Below, one piece after another: positions 17,151-25,858 of a DNA stretch of 64,000 nt; the first letter of the stretch is position 1, and each line of letters opens with the position of its first letter. The DNA is taken from NCBI RefSeq assembly GCF_002954225.1, contig NZ_PPTH01000015.1:310001-374000 (forward strand), read 5' to 3'. This DNA is from Arthrobacter ruber (lineage in GTDB: Bacteria > Actinomycetota > Actinomycetes > Actinomycetales > Micrococcaceae). The notes beneath the pieces are model-generated. The model was not told the DNA's origin. It saw only the letters and a list, made by a program, of their open reading frames with translations, and did no database searches. The position numbers and the translations under genes were made by a program.

Positions 17151-17803
17151 GCATGGCACTGACCCGGAACGAACTCGCGGCTCGAGTCGCCCAGGAACTC
17201 CAGAACGGCCAGTACGTGAACCTGGGCATCGGGATGCCCACGCTGATCCCGAACTACATCCCCGACGGCGTGGAGGTGGTGCTGCACTGCGAGAACGGCA
17301 TCCTCGGCGTCGGCCCGTATCCGACGGAGGACGCGGTGGACCCGGACCTCATCAATGCGGGCAAGGAGACCGTCACGGCCAACGCCGGGGCGGCGTTCTT
17401 CGACTCCGCATCGTCGTTCGGCATGATCCGTGGGGGGCACGTGGACGTCGCCGTCCTCGGGGCCATGGAGGTCGCGCAGAACGGCGATCTCGCCAACTGG
17501 ATGGTCCCGGGCAAGATGGTCAAGGGCATGGGCGGCGCGATGGACCTCGTGTTCGGTGCCAAGCGCGTGATCGTCATGATGGAGCACGTGGACCGTGCCG
17601 GTCGCCCGAAGATCGTCGAGGCCTGCTCGCTGCCGCTGACCGGCAAGGGCTGTGTGGACCGGATCATCACGGACCTCGCCGTGATCGACGTCGAACCGGA
17701 AGGTCTCGTGCTGCGTGAGACCGCTCCCGGTGTGGGCGTCGAGGACGTCGTCGCTGCCACCGGAGCGCGGCTGCGGATCGATCTCGCGGAAGCGGCTGCG
17801 TGA
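17147..17803 (+). CDS. scoB: 3-oxoacid CoA-transferase subunit B
   Basis: A 218-residue family I CoA-transferase beta subunit. The catalytic glutamate that forms the CoA thioester is Glu49 in [10 protein letters not shown]. Other typical blocks are [32 protein letters not shown] and [19 protein letters not shown]. The start is the ATG overlapping the ScoA stop, with AAGGAGC six bases before it; a second ATG two codons later would also serve. The end overlaps the GTG of the MaoC gene. Confidence 0.93.
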   Translation: MSMALTRNELAARVAQELQNGQYVNLGIGMPTLIPNYIPDGVEVVLHCENGILGVGPYPTEDAVDPDLINAGKETVTANAGAAFFDSASSFGMIRGGHVDVAVLGAMEVAQNGDLANWMVPGKMVKGMGGAMDLVFGAKRVIVMMEHVDRAGRPKIVEACSLPLTGKGCVDRIITDLAVIDVEPEGLVLRETAPGVGVEDVVAATGARLRIDLAEAAA

Positions 17804-18306
17804 CCAGTTCCCTGCCGGAGCGCCGGGTCATCGAGCAGCGCGGGCTCTACTTCGACGAGCTAGAGGTCGGCGCCGTGTATGCGCACCGTCCCGGGCGTAC
17901 GCTCACGGAGGCGGACAACGTCCTGTTCACGACGCTGACGATGAACACGCAGGCACTGCACCTCGATGCCGCGTGGTCGGCGGGGCAGCCCTTCGGGCAG
18001 CGGCTCGTGAACTCGATGCTGACCCTCGCGACGCTCGTCGGGCAGTCCGTCTCGCAGCTGACGCAGGGCACCATCGTGGCGCAGCTCGGACTCACCGACG
18101 TCGCCTTCCCGAAGCCGTTGTTCCACGGTGACACCCTCTACACCGAGACGGAGATCACCGGTGTCCGGCCGTCGTCGTCCCGTCCCGGGCAGGGCGTCGT
18201 GACCATGGCCCACACCGGGCGGAACCAGCACGGGGACATCGTGGCGACGGCGACCCGCAGCGTGCTCATGTGGTCCTCGACGGCGCGGCAGTCGGTGCCT
18301 TCGTGA
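17800..18306 (+). CDS. MaoC-like hotdog hydratase
   Basis: A 168-residue MaoC-family protein, expected to be an R-specific enoyl-CoA hydratase. The hydratase motif is recognisable in [21 protein letters not shown], but the catalytic aspartate of the usual G-D-x-N-P-x-H motif is replaced: the residue five before the histidine is Asn. In M. tuberculosis the equivalent gene (Rv2499c) sits beside citE, and that hydratase/lyase pair has been linked to an R-specific leucine and itaconate route. Here it would take the place of the crotonase-type methylglutaconyl-CoA hydratase. It overlaps the genes on both sides by 4 bases. Confidence 0.85.
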   Translation: MTSSLPERRVIEQRGLYFDELEVGAVYAHRPGRTLTEADNVLFTTLTMNTQALHLDAAWSAGQPFGQRLVNSMLTLATLVGQSVSQLTQGTIVAQLGLTDVAFPKPLFHGDTLYTETEITGVRPSSSRPGQGVVTMAHTGRNQHGDIVATATRSVLMWSSTARQSVPS

Positions 18307-19127
18307 GCGCCATCGTCCTGGGGCCGGCCCTGCTCTTCTGTCCCGCGGACCGTCCCGAACGGTACGCCAAAGCCGCCGACCGTTCCGACACCGTGATCCT
18401 CGACCTCGAGGACGCCGTCGCGCCGGCCGCGAAACCCGCCGCGCGCGGCGCGCTCGCCGACGCCGCGCTGTCCCCGCATCACACGGTGGTGAGGCTCAAC
18501 GCCGTCGGAACCCCCGACTTCGCCCTCGACTGCGAGGCCGTCCGCGGCACCGCGTATCGCACGGTGATGCTCGCGAAGACAGAGGTCCCCGAGGACGTCG
18601 CAGCGGTCCGGGACGTGCTCGGTGACGTGGACGTCATCGCGCTGTGCGAGACCGCCCGCGGCGTCGTGAACGCGGTGGACATCGCGGCGACCGAGGGCGT
18701 CGTCGCCCTCATGTGGGGCGCGGAGGATCTCGTGGCCTCCCTCGGGGGCACCTCGAGCAGGACACCTGCCGGGACCTATCGTGCCGTTGCACTCCAGGCG
18801 CGCTCACAGGTGCTGCTGGCGGCAGGTGCGGCAGGTGTGGGCTGCATCGATGCCGTGTACGTGGACATCGCCGATACCGAAGGGCTCACCGACGAGGCGG
18901 CCGACGCCGTCGCGTCGGGCTTCTCGGCGAAGGCGTGCATCCACCCGGGGCAGGTCGCTGCGGTCCGTGCCGCCTTCGCGCCCGACGACGCCGAGGTGGA
19001 GCGGGCCCGAGCGCTCCTGGCGGCGGCCGAGCACGAGCGCGGGGTCTTCACGTTCGAGGGTCGCATGGTGGACGAGCCGATCCTTCGCCATGCCCGCAGT
19101 GTCCTGGCGAGGGCGCAGCGCAGCTGA
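18303..19127 (+). CDS. citE: CitE-like beta-hydroxyacyl-CoA lyase
   Basis: A 274-residue HpcH/HpaI aldolase-citrate lyase beta-like TIM barrel. It begins LGPALLFCPADRPERYAKAADRSD, with DLEDAVAP, the Mg-binding glutamate in ALCETARGVV and the aspartate in MWGAEDLVA, and a C-terminal SAKACIHPGQV. Stand-alone CitE-like proteins cleave beta-hydroxyacyl-CoAs such as citramalyl-CoA, malyl-CoA or HMG-CoA; the M. tuberculosis protein in the same genomic setting (Rv2498c) acts in itaconate and leucine breakdown. It is the last gene of the operon. The GTG start overlaps the MaoC stop; an earlier in-frame ATG lies within MaoC. No strong terminator follows. Confidence 0.87.
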   Translation: MSAIVLGPALLFCPADRPERYAKAADRSDTVILDLEDAVAPAAKPAARGALADAALSPHHTVVRLNAVGTPDFALDCEAVRGTAYRTVMLAKTEVPEDVAAVRDVLGDVDVIALCETARGVVNAVDIAATEGVVALMWGAEDLVASLGGTSSRTPAGTYRAVALQARSQVLLAAGAAGVGCIDAVYVDIADTEGLTDEAADAVASGFSAKACIHPGQVAAVRAAFAPDDAEVERARALLAAAEHERGVFTFEGRMVDEPILRHARSVLARAQRS

Positions 19128-19211
19128 GGATCTGGTCGGACTCCCAGCCCCGATGCAGGGGCCTTCGAGGCAGGGGGTTGTGGACCGCAAGGTTTTCCGT
19201 ACGCTGGGGCG

Positions 19212-19760
19212 ATGCAGCCGCTGCGATACTCCATCAACATCACCCTGGATGGGTGCTGCGACCACCGTGAGGGCGCGTCGGACGAGGAGTTGCATCGTCA
19301 CGCGGTGAAGAACCTCGAGCGGGCCGACGCCCTCCTGTTCGGCCGGGTCACGTACGAGATGATGGAGGCGGCGTTCCGCGCGCCGGTCCCGGGAGGCGCG
19401 GAGCCCGCGTGGACGGAGCCCTTCGCACGGACGATCGACGCGGCGAAGAAGTACGTCGTGTCGAGCACCCTGGAGCATGTCGACTGGAACGCCGAACTGC
19501 TGCGCGGTGACCTGGCAGAGGCGGTGCTGGAGCTCAAGCGGGAGCCGGGCAGGGGACTGTTCACGGGCGGGGTGACGCTTCCTCTCGCCCTGGCGGAACT
19601 GGGCCTGATCGACGAGTACGAGTTCGTGGTGCACTTACGGATCGCAGGCCATGGCCCTACCCTCTTCAGGGGACTCTCCGAGCGCGTCGACCTCCGCCTG
19701 GTCGACCGGCAGGAGTTCGGTTCCGGAGCGGTGGCGCTTCGGTATGAACCGCGGCGTTAG
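19212..19760 (+). CDS. RibD C-terminal/dihydrofolate reductase-like protein
   Basis: A 182-residue protein of the RibD_C/DHFR fold seen widely in actinobacteria as a stand-alone protein. It opens YSINITLDGCCDHREGASDEELHRHAVK, then RADALLFGRVTYEMMEAAF, VVSSTLEHVDWNAELL, and a nucleotide-binding GLFTGGVTLPLALAELGLIDEY. It is probably an NADPH-dependent reductase of unknown substrate; it is not the housekeeping DHFR. A TACGCT hexamer ends 6 bases before the ATG with no ribosome-binding site, so the transcript is probably leaderless. Following it, 19761-19860 holds no recognisable element. Confidence 0.82.
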   Translation: MQPLRYSINITLDGCCDHREGASDEELHRHAVKNLERADALLFGRVTYEMMEAAFRAPVPGGAEPAWTEPFARTIDAAKKYVVSSTLEHVDWNAELLRGDLAEAVLELKREPGRGLFTGGVTLPLALAELGLIDEYEFVVHLRIAGHGPTLFRGLSERVDLRLVDRQEFGSGAVALRYEPRR

Positions 19761-19860
19761 CTGTTCGGTTCTGCCGCATCGAACCCGCCTGTTCTCGCCG
19801 AGGTGATCGGACGGCGCCGCTCTCGCCGGACCTGCCGTGGCGTCGCCGTCCGCCCGACTG

Positions 19861-21411
19861 TCAGAAGGGAGGCAGGGATTCCACGTCGGCCACCCGTTCA
19901 GCATCTATCGCGGTCTCGAAGTCGCGCAGAAGGGCGATGGCAGAGGTTCCCGGCCCGGCGGGCGGCGGTTCGGGCGGCGTCGTGTACGTACGGCCGCCCG
20001 GGGACAGCCAGGTCAGTCCGCCGTCGGGCTCGCGCATGGGCGTCCAGTCCGTCTGGTGCTTGAGCATATGGTGTCGCTTGCAGATGGGGTGGAGGTTCTC
20101 ATGGCTGGTCGATCCGTCATCGGCCCAGGCGAGCAGGTGGTCCAGGTCGCAACGGCTCGCCGGACGCATGCAGCCGAGGAAACTGCACGTTTCGTCCCTC
20201 AGGTGGACCCACATCCGGAGGTCCTCGCTCGGGCGGTACCGGGTTCTGTCCAGCCCGAGGACGGTTCCGGTGAAGGCATGCGTGAGCAGGCGCATCCATG
20301 AGGTCGCGTCTGCTGCGAGTTTCCGTGCCGCATCCGCTGGAATCGGCCCGTACCCTTCCAGCTCAGCCGGCTCGTCGGTGAGCCCCATCAGCGAGAACAC
20401 CGGGACGGTGACCACGATCTTCGCCGAGGAGGCACGCGCACCCCGGCCGGTGCACCCGGCGTCGGTACTGTCGCCGTCACGCCTGCAGCTCTTGCAGGAA
20501 ACCGGTGCCATGCCGGTGGTTCCACCGGTACTGAGCAGCATGTCCGCCAGGACATCGGCCCGCAGCTGCGGCAGCGTCCGCGGGTCGTCATCGGCCCGTA
20601 GGTTGCGGGCTGCTGCGTCCACCGTGGTGTGGAGAGCCAGTGCCTGCTCCGCCGGGAGGTAGGCGTTCAACCACGCCATTCCATCCTGATCCGGCTCGAA
20701 CACGACGCAGCGGTCGGCTGCGGCGTTCACCCGGCGGGCGGTCAGCGTCTCGGGGTGCAGTTTCTCCCGCAGCCGCCGGCGCCGGGCAAGCAACCTGGGC
20801 CGGTTCAGGTCTCCCGCGAAGTCCAGGACCTCGGTTTCGAACGACTGCACGGCTTCGTCCGGAAGGGTGCGGGACTGCTCCACGACGACCGATGCGCGTG
20901 CAGGACAGATGTCACCCTTCTCGAGGGCAGCCAGGGTGTTCCTCAGTTCACCGGTCAAGGTCAGTGACTCCGAGACGAGCCGCGAAGCGGCCCCTTCGGA
21001 CAGCTTCAGCAGTGCTGCGGTCTCCACGACCGTCTCGGTGAACGCGAGGGACGAGGACCGTCCGGACCAGGTGTGGTGCTCCCGATTGCTGAACGTGTGA
21101 ACCTGAGCGATCAACCGGGTCCGCTGGGCGGCTGCCCAGGACGCCAGCCGGTCGGCCGCACGCAGCAGGTCGAGTGTGACCGCGAGACCGGCTGCACCGG
21201 ACGGGCCGTACGTGGCGTCCTGCAACCGGGCGACCAGACCTGACGGCGAGGCGATCTCGACCCGTGCCCGCGCGTGCTCGTCGACGTCAGCGCCGTCGGC
21301 TCCCCACTCGTCCATCGAACCGAGGATCTCGTCGAACGTATCCGCGGGCCATTCCGAGGTCGCCTCGTCGTACGCGTCCTCGAGGGTCAGCAGCGCCGAT
21401 CCGGTGGTCAT
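19861..21411 (-). CDS. DUF222/HNH endonuclease-domain protein
   Basis: A 516-residue member of the 13E12-repeat-like family: an N-terminal DUF222 helical region (about 60-380, with [21 protein letters not shown] and [16 protein letters not shown]) and a C-terminal HNH nuclease domain ([21 protein letters not shown], then [14 protein letters not shown]). The zinc-type cysteine pair and the H-N-H residues all appear intact. Such genes occur in many copies in Micrococcales genomes and their role is unknown; they are often thought of as selfish or mobile. It interrupts an otherwise metabolic neighbourhood. The 229 bases upstream (21412-21640) hold a small GCGCCGA/TCGGCGC hairpin (21430-21448) and the dxr promoter. 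Confidence 0.9.
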   Translation of the reverse strand: MTTGSALLTLEDAYDEATSEWPADTFDEILGSMDEWGADGADVDEHARARVEIASPSGLVARLQDATYGPSGAAGLAVTLDLLRAADRLASWAAAQRTRLIAQVHTFSNREHHTWSGRSSSLAFTETVVETAALLKLSEGAASRLVSESLTLTGELRNTLAALEKGDICPARASVVVEQSRTLPDEAVQSFETEVLDFAGDLNRPRLLARRRRLREKLHPETLTARRVNAAADRCVVFEPDQDGMAWLNAYLPAEQALALHTTVDAAARNLRADDDPRTLPQLRADVLADMLLSTGGTTGMAPVSCKSCRRDGDSTDAGCTGRGARASSAKIVVTVPVFSLMGLTDEPAELEGYGPIPADAARKLAADATSWMRLLTHAFTGTVLGLDRTRYRPSEDLRMWVHLRDETCSFLGCMRPASRCDLDHLLAWADDGSTSHENLHPICKRHHMLKHQTDWTPMREPDGGLTWLSPGGRTYTTPPEPPPAGPGTSAIALLRDFETAIDAERVADVESLPPF

Positions 21412-21640
21412 GGCTCATCCAATCACCCGGCGCCGACACTATCGGCGCTCGTCAGAGGGCGGAAAACAGCCGTTCACGCAGCCCCACGCCCCCGCACAGT
21501 GCAGCGCAGGGCGCACGCTCCCCGCCGAGCTGAGCTGCACGCCCTCGCGTGGTGCAGGCGGCCAGACGCCGTCGAGGCCAGACGGCTTCGACCCCGGCTC
21601 CGAGGGGATGTCCACCCGTAGTCTGCGCGATACTGGGGCC

Positions 21641-22915
21641 ATGGATTTCAGCAACCTCACGCGGGACCACCGGCGCGTCTCCATCCTCGGGTCCACCGGC
21701 TCCATCGGCACGCAGGCACTCGACGTGATCGCCGCCGCTCCCGATCGTTTCAGCGTCGCCGGTCTCAGCGCCGGAGGGCGGAACGTGGAGCTGCTCGCCC
21801 GCCAGGCCGTCGCCGTCCGTGCTCCCGCCGTCGGGGTGGCTTCAGTCACGGAGGCCGAGCTCGAGCAGGCCATCGGCGAGGCCGCTGACGACGCCGGTGT
21901 CTCGGGATATACCCCGGAGCTGTTCGCCGGCACGAGCGCGGCAGCGAAGATCGCCGCCTGGCCGGATGCCGACGTCGTCCTCAACGGGATCACCGGATCG
22001 ATCGGCCTCGAGCCGACCCTCGCCGCGCTGGCTGCCGGGCACCTGCTCGCGCTCGCCAACAAGGAGTCGCTGATCGCCGGGGGAGCCCTCGTGCGGGCCG
22101 CCGCCGCGCCCGGACAGCTGGTGCCCGTCGACTCGGAGCACTCCGCGATCGCCCAGGCACTGCGGGGAGGGACGGCGGACGAGGTGGACCGCCTCATCCT
22201 GACCGCCTCGGGCGGCCCGTTCCGCGGCCTCACGCGCTCGCAGCTGGGCAATGTCACCCCGGCGCAGGCCGTGGCCCATCCGACGTGGGACATGGGCCGG
22301 GTGATCAGCACGAACTCCGCGTCCATGGTCAACAAGGCCCTCGAGGTCATCGAGGCGCACCTGCTCTTCGACATCCCGCTGGAGCGGATCGACGTCGTGG
22401 TGCACCCGCAGTCCATGATCCACTCGATGGTCCAGTTCATCGACGGCTCGACGCTGGCGCAGGCCTCCCCGCCGGATATGCGCCTCCCGATCGCGCTCGG
22501 CATCGGCTGGCCGTTCCGGGTCCCCGGCTCCGCGCGCGCCTGCGACTGGAGCCGGCCCTCGGAGTGGAACTTCGAGCCGCTGGACGAGCAGGCGTTCCCG
22601 GCGGTCGCCCTCGCCAAGCGCGCAGCGGCCGAGGGCGGAACGCGCATGGCGGTGTTCAACGCCGCGAACGAGGAAGCCGTGGACGCCTTTCACAGGGGAG
22701 CCATAGGTTTCCTTGACATCGTGGACACGGTGTCCGCCGTCGTCGACGACCAGCGCGCGCGGGACGCCGCGGTCGGTGAGAGGACGGACCTCACTCTCGA
22801 CGCCGTCCTCGAGGCCGAACGCTGGGCACGGACGAGTGCCCGGGCCCGTTGTGGGCTCGGAGACCCGCTGCCGGAGACGGCAGCCGCATCGGAAGGCCAG
22901 AAGGAAAAGCTGTGA
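21641..22915 (+). CDS. dxr: 1-deoxy-D-xylulose 5-phosphate reductoisomerase
   Basis: A 424-residue DXR, the second enzyme of the MEP isoprenoid pathway (DXP to MEP, NADPH and Mg or Mn dependent). The NADPH-binding [17 protein letters not shown] is at the N terminus, followed by [10 protein letters not shown], the metal-binding [13 protein letters not shown] and the active-site loop [17 protein letters not shown]. The start is the ATG for MDFSN; GATACT ends 6 bases before it, suggesting a leaderless message. An ATG 11 codons upstream is possible. The stop overlaps the site-2 protease GTG, the order seen in M. tuberculosis (dxr-rip1-ispG). Confidence 0.95.
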   Translation: MDFSNLTRDHRRVSILGSTGSIGTQALDVIAAAPDRFSVAGLSAGGRNVELLARQAVAVRAPAVGVASVTEAELEQAIGEAADDAGVSGYTPELFAGTSAAAKIAAWPDADVVLNGITGSIGLEPTLAALAAGHLLALANKESLIAGGALVRAAAAPGQLVPVDSEHSAIAQALRGGTADEVDRLILTASGGPFRGLTRSQLGNVTPAQAVAHPTWDMGRVISTNSASMVNKALEVIEAHLLFDIPLERIDVVVHPQSMIHSMVQFIDGSTLAQASPPDMRLPIALGIGWPFRVPGSARACDWSRPSEWNFEPLDEQAFPAVALAKRAAAEGGTRMAVFNAANEEAVDAFHRGAIGFLDIVDTVSAVVDDQRARDAAVGERTDLTLDAVLEAERWARTSARARCGLGDPLPETAAASEGQKEKL

Positions 22916-24255
22916 CAGTTCTGTTGTTCCTCGTCGGGGTACTCTTCGTCGTTCTCGGGATCGCTGCGTCGATCGCGCTGCACGAGGTGGGACACCTGGT
23001 GCCCGCGAAGCTCTTCCGGGTCCGCGTCACGCAGTACATGGTCGGCTTCGGTCCCACGGTCTGGTCGCGACGCCGCGGTGAGACCGAGTACGGGCTCAAG
23101 GCGATCCCCGCGGGCGGGTACGTCGCCATGGTGGGCATGTTCCCGCCCGCGACGACCGAGGACGGCGCCGTGCGCCAGTCCAGCACCGGCGTCTTCCAGC
23201 AGCTGACCAACGACGCACGGCAGGCCGCCGCCGAGCAGCTCCAACCGGGCGACGAGGACCGCGTCTTCTACAAGCTGCCCATCTGGAAGCGGATCGTCAT
23301 CATGCTGGGAGGTCCGCTGATGAACCTCCTGATCGGGACGGTGCTGTTCGCCGTCCTCATCATGGGTTTCGGGACCGCGCAGGCCACCACCACCATCTCC
23401 TCCGTCTCCGAGTGCGTCGTGCCGGCCAGCCGGCAGGCCGCCACGGACCAGACGGAGTGCGGCGCCGATGACCCCGCCGCCCCGGCCTACGAGGCGGGCC
23501 TCCTGCCGGGCGACCGCGTGGTCGCCTTCGACGGACGGGACGTCACCAGCTGGGACGAGCTGTCCGGCTGGATCCGCGATGCCGCCGGTCGTGAGGTCGG
23601 CATCTCCTACGTGCGCGACGGCGAGACGATCGACTCGACCATCACGCCCCTGCTGACCGAGCGCCCCGTCGCCACGGCGGACGGTACGGCCGAGGTCGAC
23701 GACGACGGCACCACGGTGACGCAGGAGGTGGGCTTCATCGGCGTCGGGTCCACGCAGGAGCTCGTCCCGCAACCGGCCACCGAGGTGCTCCCGGCCGTCG
23801 GCGACTCGCTGGCGCGCGTGGCCGGGGTGGTGCTCAACCTCCCGCAGCGCGTGGTGGACGTCGGCAAGGCCGCTTTCTCCGATGCGCCCCGCGATCCCGA
23901 AGGGCCGATCAGCGTGGTGGGCGTCGGCCGGATCGCGGGTGAGATCTCCGCGATGGAGGAGGTCCCCGTGGCCTCCCGTGCCGCGACCCTCATCGGGCTG
24001 GTGGCGGGCGTCAACCTGGCGCTGTTCGTGTTCAACCTCATCCCGCTCCTCCCGCTCGACGGCGGCCACGTGGCCGGAGCGCTGTGGGAAGGGCTCCGCC
24101 GCGGCGTCGCCCGCCTGTTCCACCGGCCCGACCCCGGTCCGTTCGACATGGCCAGGCTCCTGCCCCTCACCTACGCCGTGGCGATCCTGCTCATGGGCAT
24201 GGGCGTCCTGCTGATCTATGCCGATATCGTGAAGCCGGTGAACCTCTTCGGCTGA
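22912..24255 (+). CDS. rip1: Site-2 intramembrane metalloprotease (RseP/Rip1 type)
   Basis: A 447-residue M50 protease embedded in the membrane. The zinc site HExxH is His24-Glu25...His28 in the first helix, and the third ligand is in [10 protein letters not shown] near residue 380. A single PDZ domain (about 185-245; [23 protein letters not shown]) sits between helices. Family members cut anti-sigma factors and other single-pass proteins after a first cleavage; mycobacterial Rip1 does so for several anti-sigma factors. An acidic insert of about 45 residues ([10 protein letters not shown]...DDDGTTV) lies after the PDZ. The GTG overlaps the dxr stop, with AAGGAAAAGC as ribosome-binding site. 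Confidence 0.93.
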   Translation: MTVLLFLVGVLFVVLGIAASIALHEVGHLVPAKLFRVRVTQYMVGFGPTVWSRRRGETEYGLKAIPAGGYVAMVGMFPPATTEDGAVRQSSTGVFQQLTNDARQAAAEQLQPGDEDRVFYKLPIWKRIVIMLGGPLMNLLIGTVLFAVLIMGFGTAQATTTISSVSECVVPASRQAATDQTECGADDPAAPAYEAGLLPGDRVVAFDGRDVTSWDELSGWIRDAAGREVGISYVRDGETIDSTITPLLTERPVATADGTAEVDDDGTTVTQEVGFIGVGSTQELVPQPATEVLPAVGDSLARVAGVVLNLPQRVVDVGKAAFSDAPRDPEGPISVVGVGRIAGEISAMEEVPVASRAATLIGLVAGVNLALFVFNLIPLLPLDGGHVAGALWEGLRRGVARLFHRPDPGPFDMARLLPLTYAVAILLMGMGVLLIYADIVKPVNLFG

Positions 24256-24257
24256 TC

Positions 24258-24279
24258 GGTTGTAAACCGGATTTCAACC
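24258..24279. promoter_or_regulatory. 22-base palindromic operator before the SatD-like gene
   Basis: The sequence starts GGTTGTAAACCGG and ends ATTTCAACC; 18 of its 22 bases are symmetric (GGTTG.AA.CCGG.TT.CAACC). It lies just upstream of the TACGGT hexamer (24283-24288) that serves the next gene, in the -35 zone, so a bound protein would block initiation. A further GGTTG half-site is at 24286-24290. The HTH protein encoded just downstream is the obvious candidate to bind it. Confidence 0.65.
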
Positions 24280-24294
24280 CCATACGGTTGATGA

Positions 24295-24909
24295 ATGTTC
24301 GTCCTCACGATCGACCAGGCCGGAAGCCGCACCTCGATGGACCGCATCCCGGACCTGCTGGAGCTCCTCGCGTCCGTCCCCACTGTCCTGCCGTGGGAGC
24401 GGTCGGTCGGCGACGAGGCACAGGGCGTCATCGGGAACGCGCACGACGTCGTCGACGCCGTCCTGCGCTGCCTGCGGGCCGGCGGGTGGTACGTCGGGAT
24501 CGGCCTCGGTGACGTGGAGCGGCCCTTCCCGCCCTCGCCGCGGGAGGGACGCGGAACAGCGTTCGTGGCGGCTCGGCTCGCCGTCGAACGGGCCAAGAAG
24601 ACGGGGGAGCGGGCGCCCGTGGCCGTGGAAGGACCGGTCGGTCGGGCGGACACAGCGGCGGAGGCGGAGGGTGTCCTCGCACTGCTCGGCCGTCACGTCC
24701 TGGCGCGATCGGAGGCCGAGTGGCGCATCCTCGACCTCCTCCAGCCCGGCGAGCGGGGAACGCAGACCGCCGTCGCCCGCACCCTCGGGATCAGTCCGCA
24801 GGCAGTGAGCAAGGCCGCGGCCCGGGCAGCATGGCACGAGGAGCACGCCGTCCGTCCTGCGGCAGCCCGCCTCCTGGCCTGGGCCGACGCGGGCGCGGAC
24901 GACGCGTAG
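24295..24909 (+). CDS. SatD-like protein with C-terminal helix-turn-helix
   Basis: A 204-residue protein that I recognise only loosely. The N-terminal 90 residues (MFVLTIDQAGSRTSMDRIPD, then VVDAVLRCLRAGGWYVGIGLGDV) resemble SatD-family proteins. The C-terminal part (about 140-190) is a helix-turn-helix: AEWRILDLLQPGERGTQTAV, then ARTLGISPQAVSKAAARAAW. No enzyme motif is visible. It is followed by a small membrane protein gene in the same direction, and a palindromic operator precedes it, so it is probably self-regulating. The leaderless-type TACGGT ends 6 bases before the ATG. It sits between rip1 and ispG, which are adjacent in mycobacteria. Confidence 0.75.
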   Translation: MFVLTIDQAGSRTSMDRIPDLLELLASVPTVLPWERSVGDEAQGVIGNAHDVVDAVLRCLRAGGWYVGIGLGDVERPFPPSPREGRGTAFVAARLAVERAKKTGERAPVAVEGPVGRADTAAEAEGVLALLGRHVLARSEAEWRILDLLQPGERGTQTAVARTLGISPQAVSKAAARAAWHEEHAVRPAAARLLAWADAGADDA

Positions 24910-25008
24910 GCCGACGGCGCAGGCGACGACGACGGCAACGTGGAGGCCCGTTGGGGGTGCCGTGCGATAGACATGGAGCAGGGACCGATGGGACATGGAG
25001 GAGGTTCG

Positions 25009-25449
25009 GTGGACGCACTGTGGATCGTGACGGCGCTGGTCGTGGCGGGCGGCCTGGGCCTGCCCGTGACCATGCTCGTCCTGCGTCTGGCACGCTCCGT
25101 CGACACCGCCGAGCGACGCCGGGAGGAGCTGCCCGAACCTGCGGACCAGCCCCAGCTCGACCTCCCGGAACCACCTTCCCAGCCGCCCCAGGCTCCCGTC
25201 GACGCCCTGCCCCCCGGCGTGCTCCGCGGCGGACTGGTCATCGGCGTGCTCGAGCGCCTTGCGGTGACGGTCGCCATCCTCGGCGGCCAGCCCGTCGCCA
25301 TCGCCTACGTGGTGGCGGTCAAGGCACTCGGCCGCTACGCCGAACTCAAGGAGACCCCGGCTGCGTCGGAACGCTTCATCATCGGCACCCTGACCTCCAT
25401 GCTCTGGGCCGCCGGCGTGGCGACCCTCGTCAAGGTGTACCTGCTGTAA
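25009..25449 (+). CDS. Small two-helix membrane protein next to the SatD-like gene
   Basis: A 146-residue protein with one helix at the N terminus (about residues 3-25, LWIVTALVVAGGLGLPVTML), a proline/glutamate-rich cytoplasmic linker (EELPEPADQPQLDLPEPPSQ), and a second hydrophobic part (about 75-100, GGLVIGVLERLAVTVAILGG), ending in a further hydrophobic stretch SMLWAAGVATLVKVYLL. The start is a GTG with an unusually strong GGAGGAGG site (24996-25003). Function unknown. The gene is 99 bases from the SatD-like gene and is its likely partner. Confidence 0.78.
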   Translation: MDALWIVTALVVAGGLGLPVTMLVLRLARSVDTAERRREELPEPADQPQLDLPEPPSQPPQAPVDALPPGVLRGGLVIGVLERLAVTVAILGGQPVAIAYVVAVKALGRYAELKETPAASERFIIGTLTSMLWAAGVATLVKVYLL

Positions 25450-25468
25450 CTCACGTAGGGTGAAGCCC

Positions 25469-25759
25469 ATGAGTATCTTCGCCGTTGAGTACGTGTACAG
25501 CCCCGACCACGACGCCCTCCGCACGGAGCACCGGCCCGCGCACCGGCAGTGGCTCGAGGAGCTCGTCGGGCAGGGACGTGTCCTCGCATCCGGCCCCTTC
25601 GCCGACGGCAGCGGTGCCCTGCTCCTCTTCGCCTCCGAGACCGAGGGCGACCTCAACCAGCTCGTCAGCGAGGATCCCTTCGCCCGCGCCGGAGCCATCT
25701 CGGCGGTCAAGACCACCGAATGGAACCCCATCATCGGGGCCTTCCGCGACCGCGTGTGA
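25469..25759 (+). CDS. YciI-family protein
   Basis: A 96-residue ferredoxin-like-fold protein of the YciI type. It has the family histidine/aspartate pattern in YSPDHDALRTEHRPAHRQWLEEL, then GRVLASGPFADGSGALLLF and DPFARAGAISAVKTTEWNPI. The biochemical role of stand-alone YciI proteins is not established; some act as small dehydrochlorinases or dimeric accessory proteins. TAGGGT ends 7 bases before the ATG, with no ribosome-binding site, so the message is probably leaderless and separate from the membrane protein gene upstream. Confidence 0.88.
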   Translation: MSIFAVEYVYSPDHDALRTEHRPAHRQWLEELVGQGRVLASGPFADGSGALLLFASETEGDLNQLVSEDPFARAGAISAVKTTEWNPIIGAFRDRV

Positions 25760-25858
25760 CGTGCATCGCCACCGCAGCCCCGCACGGCGGGGACGGTGGA
25801 TAATGAAGAAGAGAATCCCGTCAGACGTGCGGTCAAGGCCGCGAGCATGGAGGATGTT

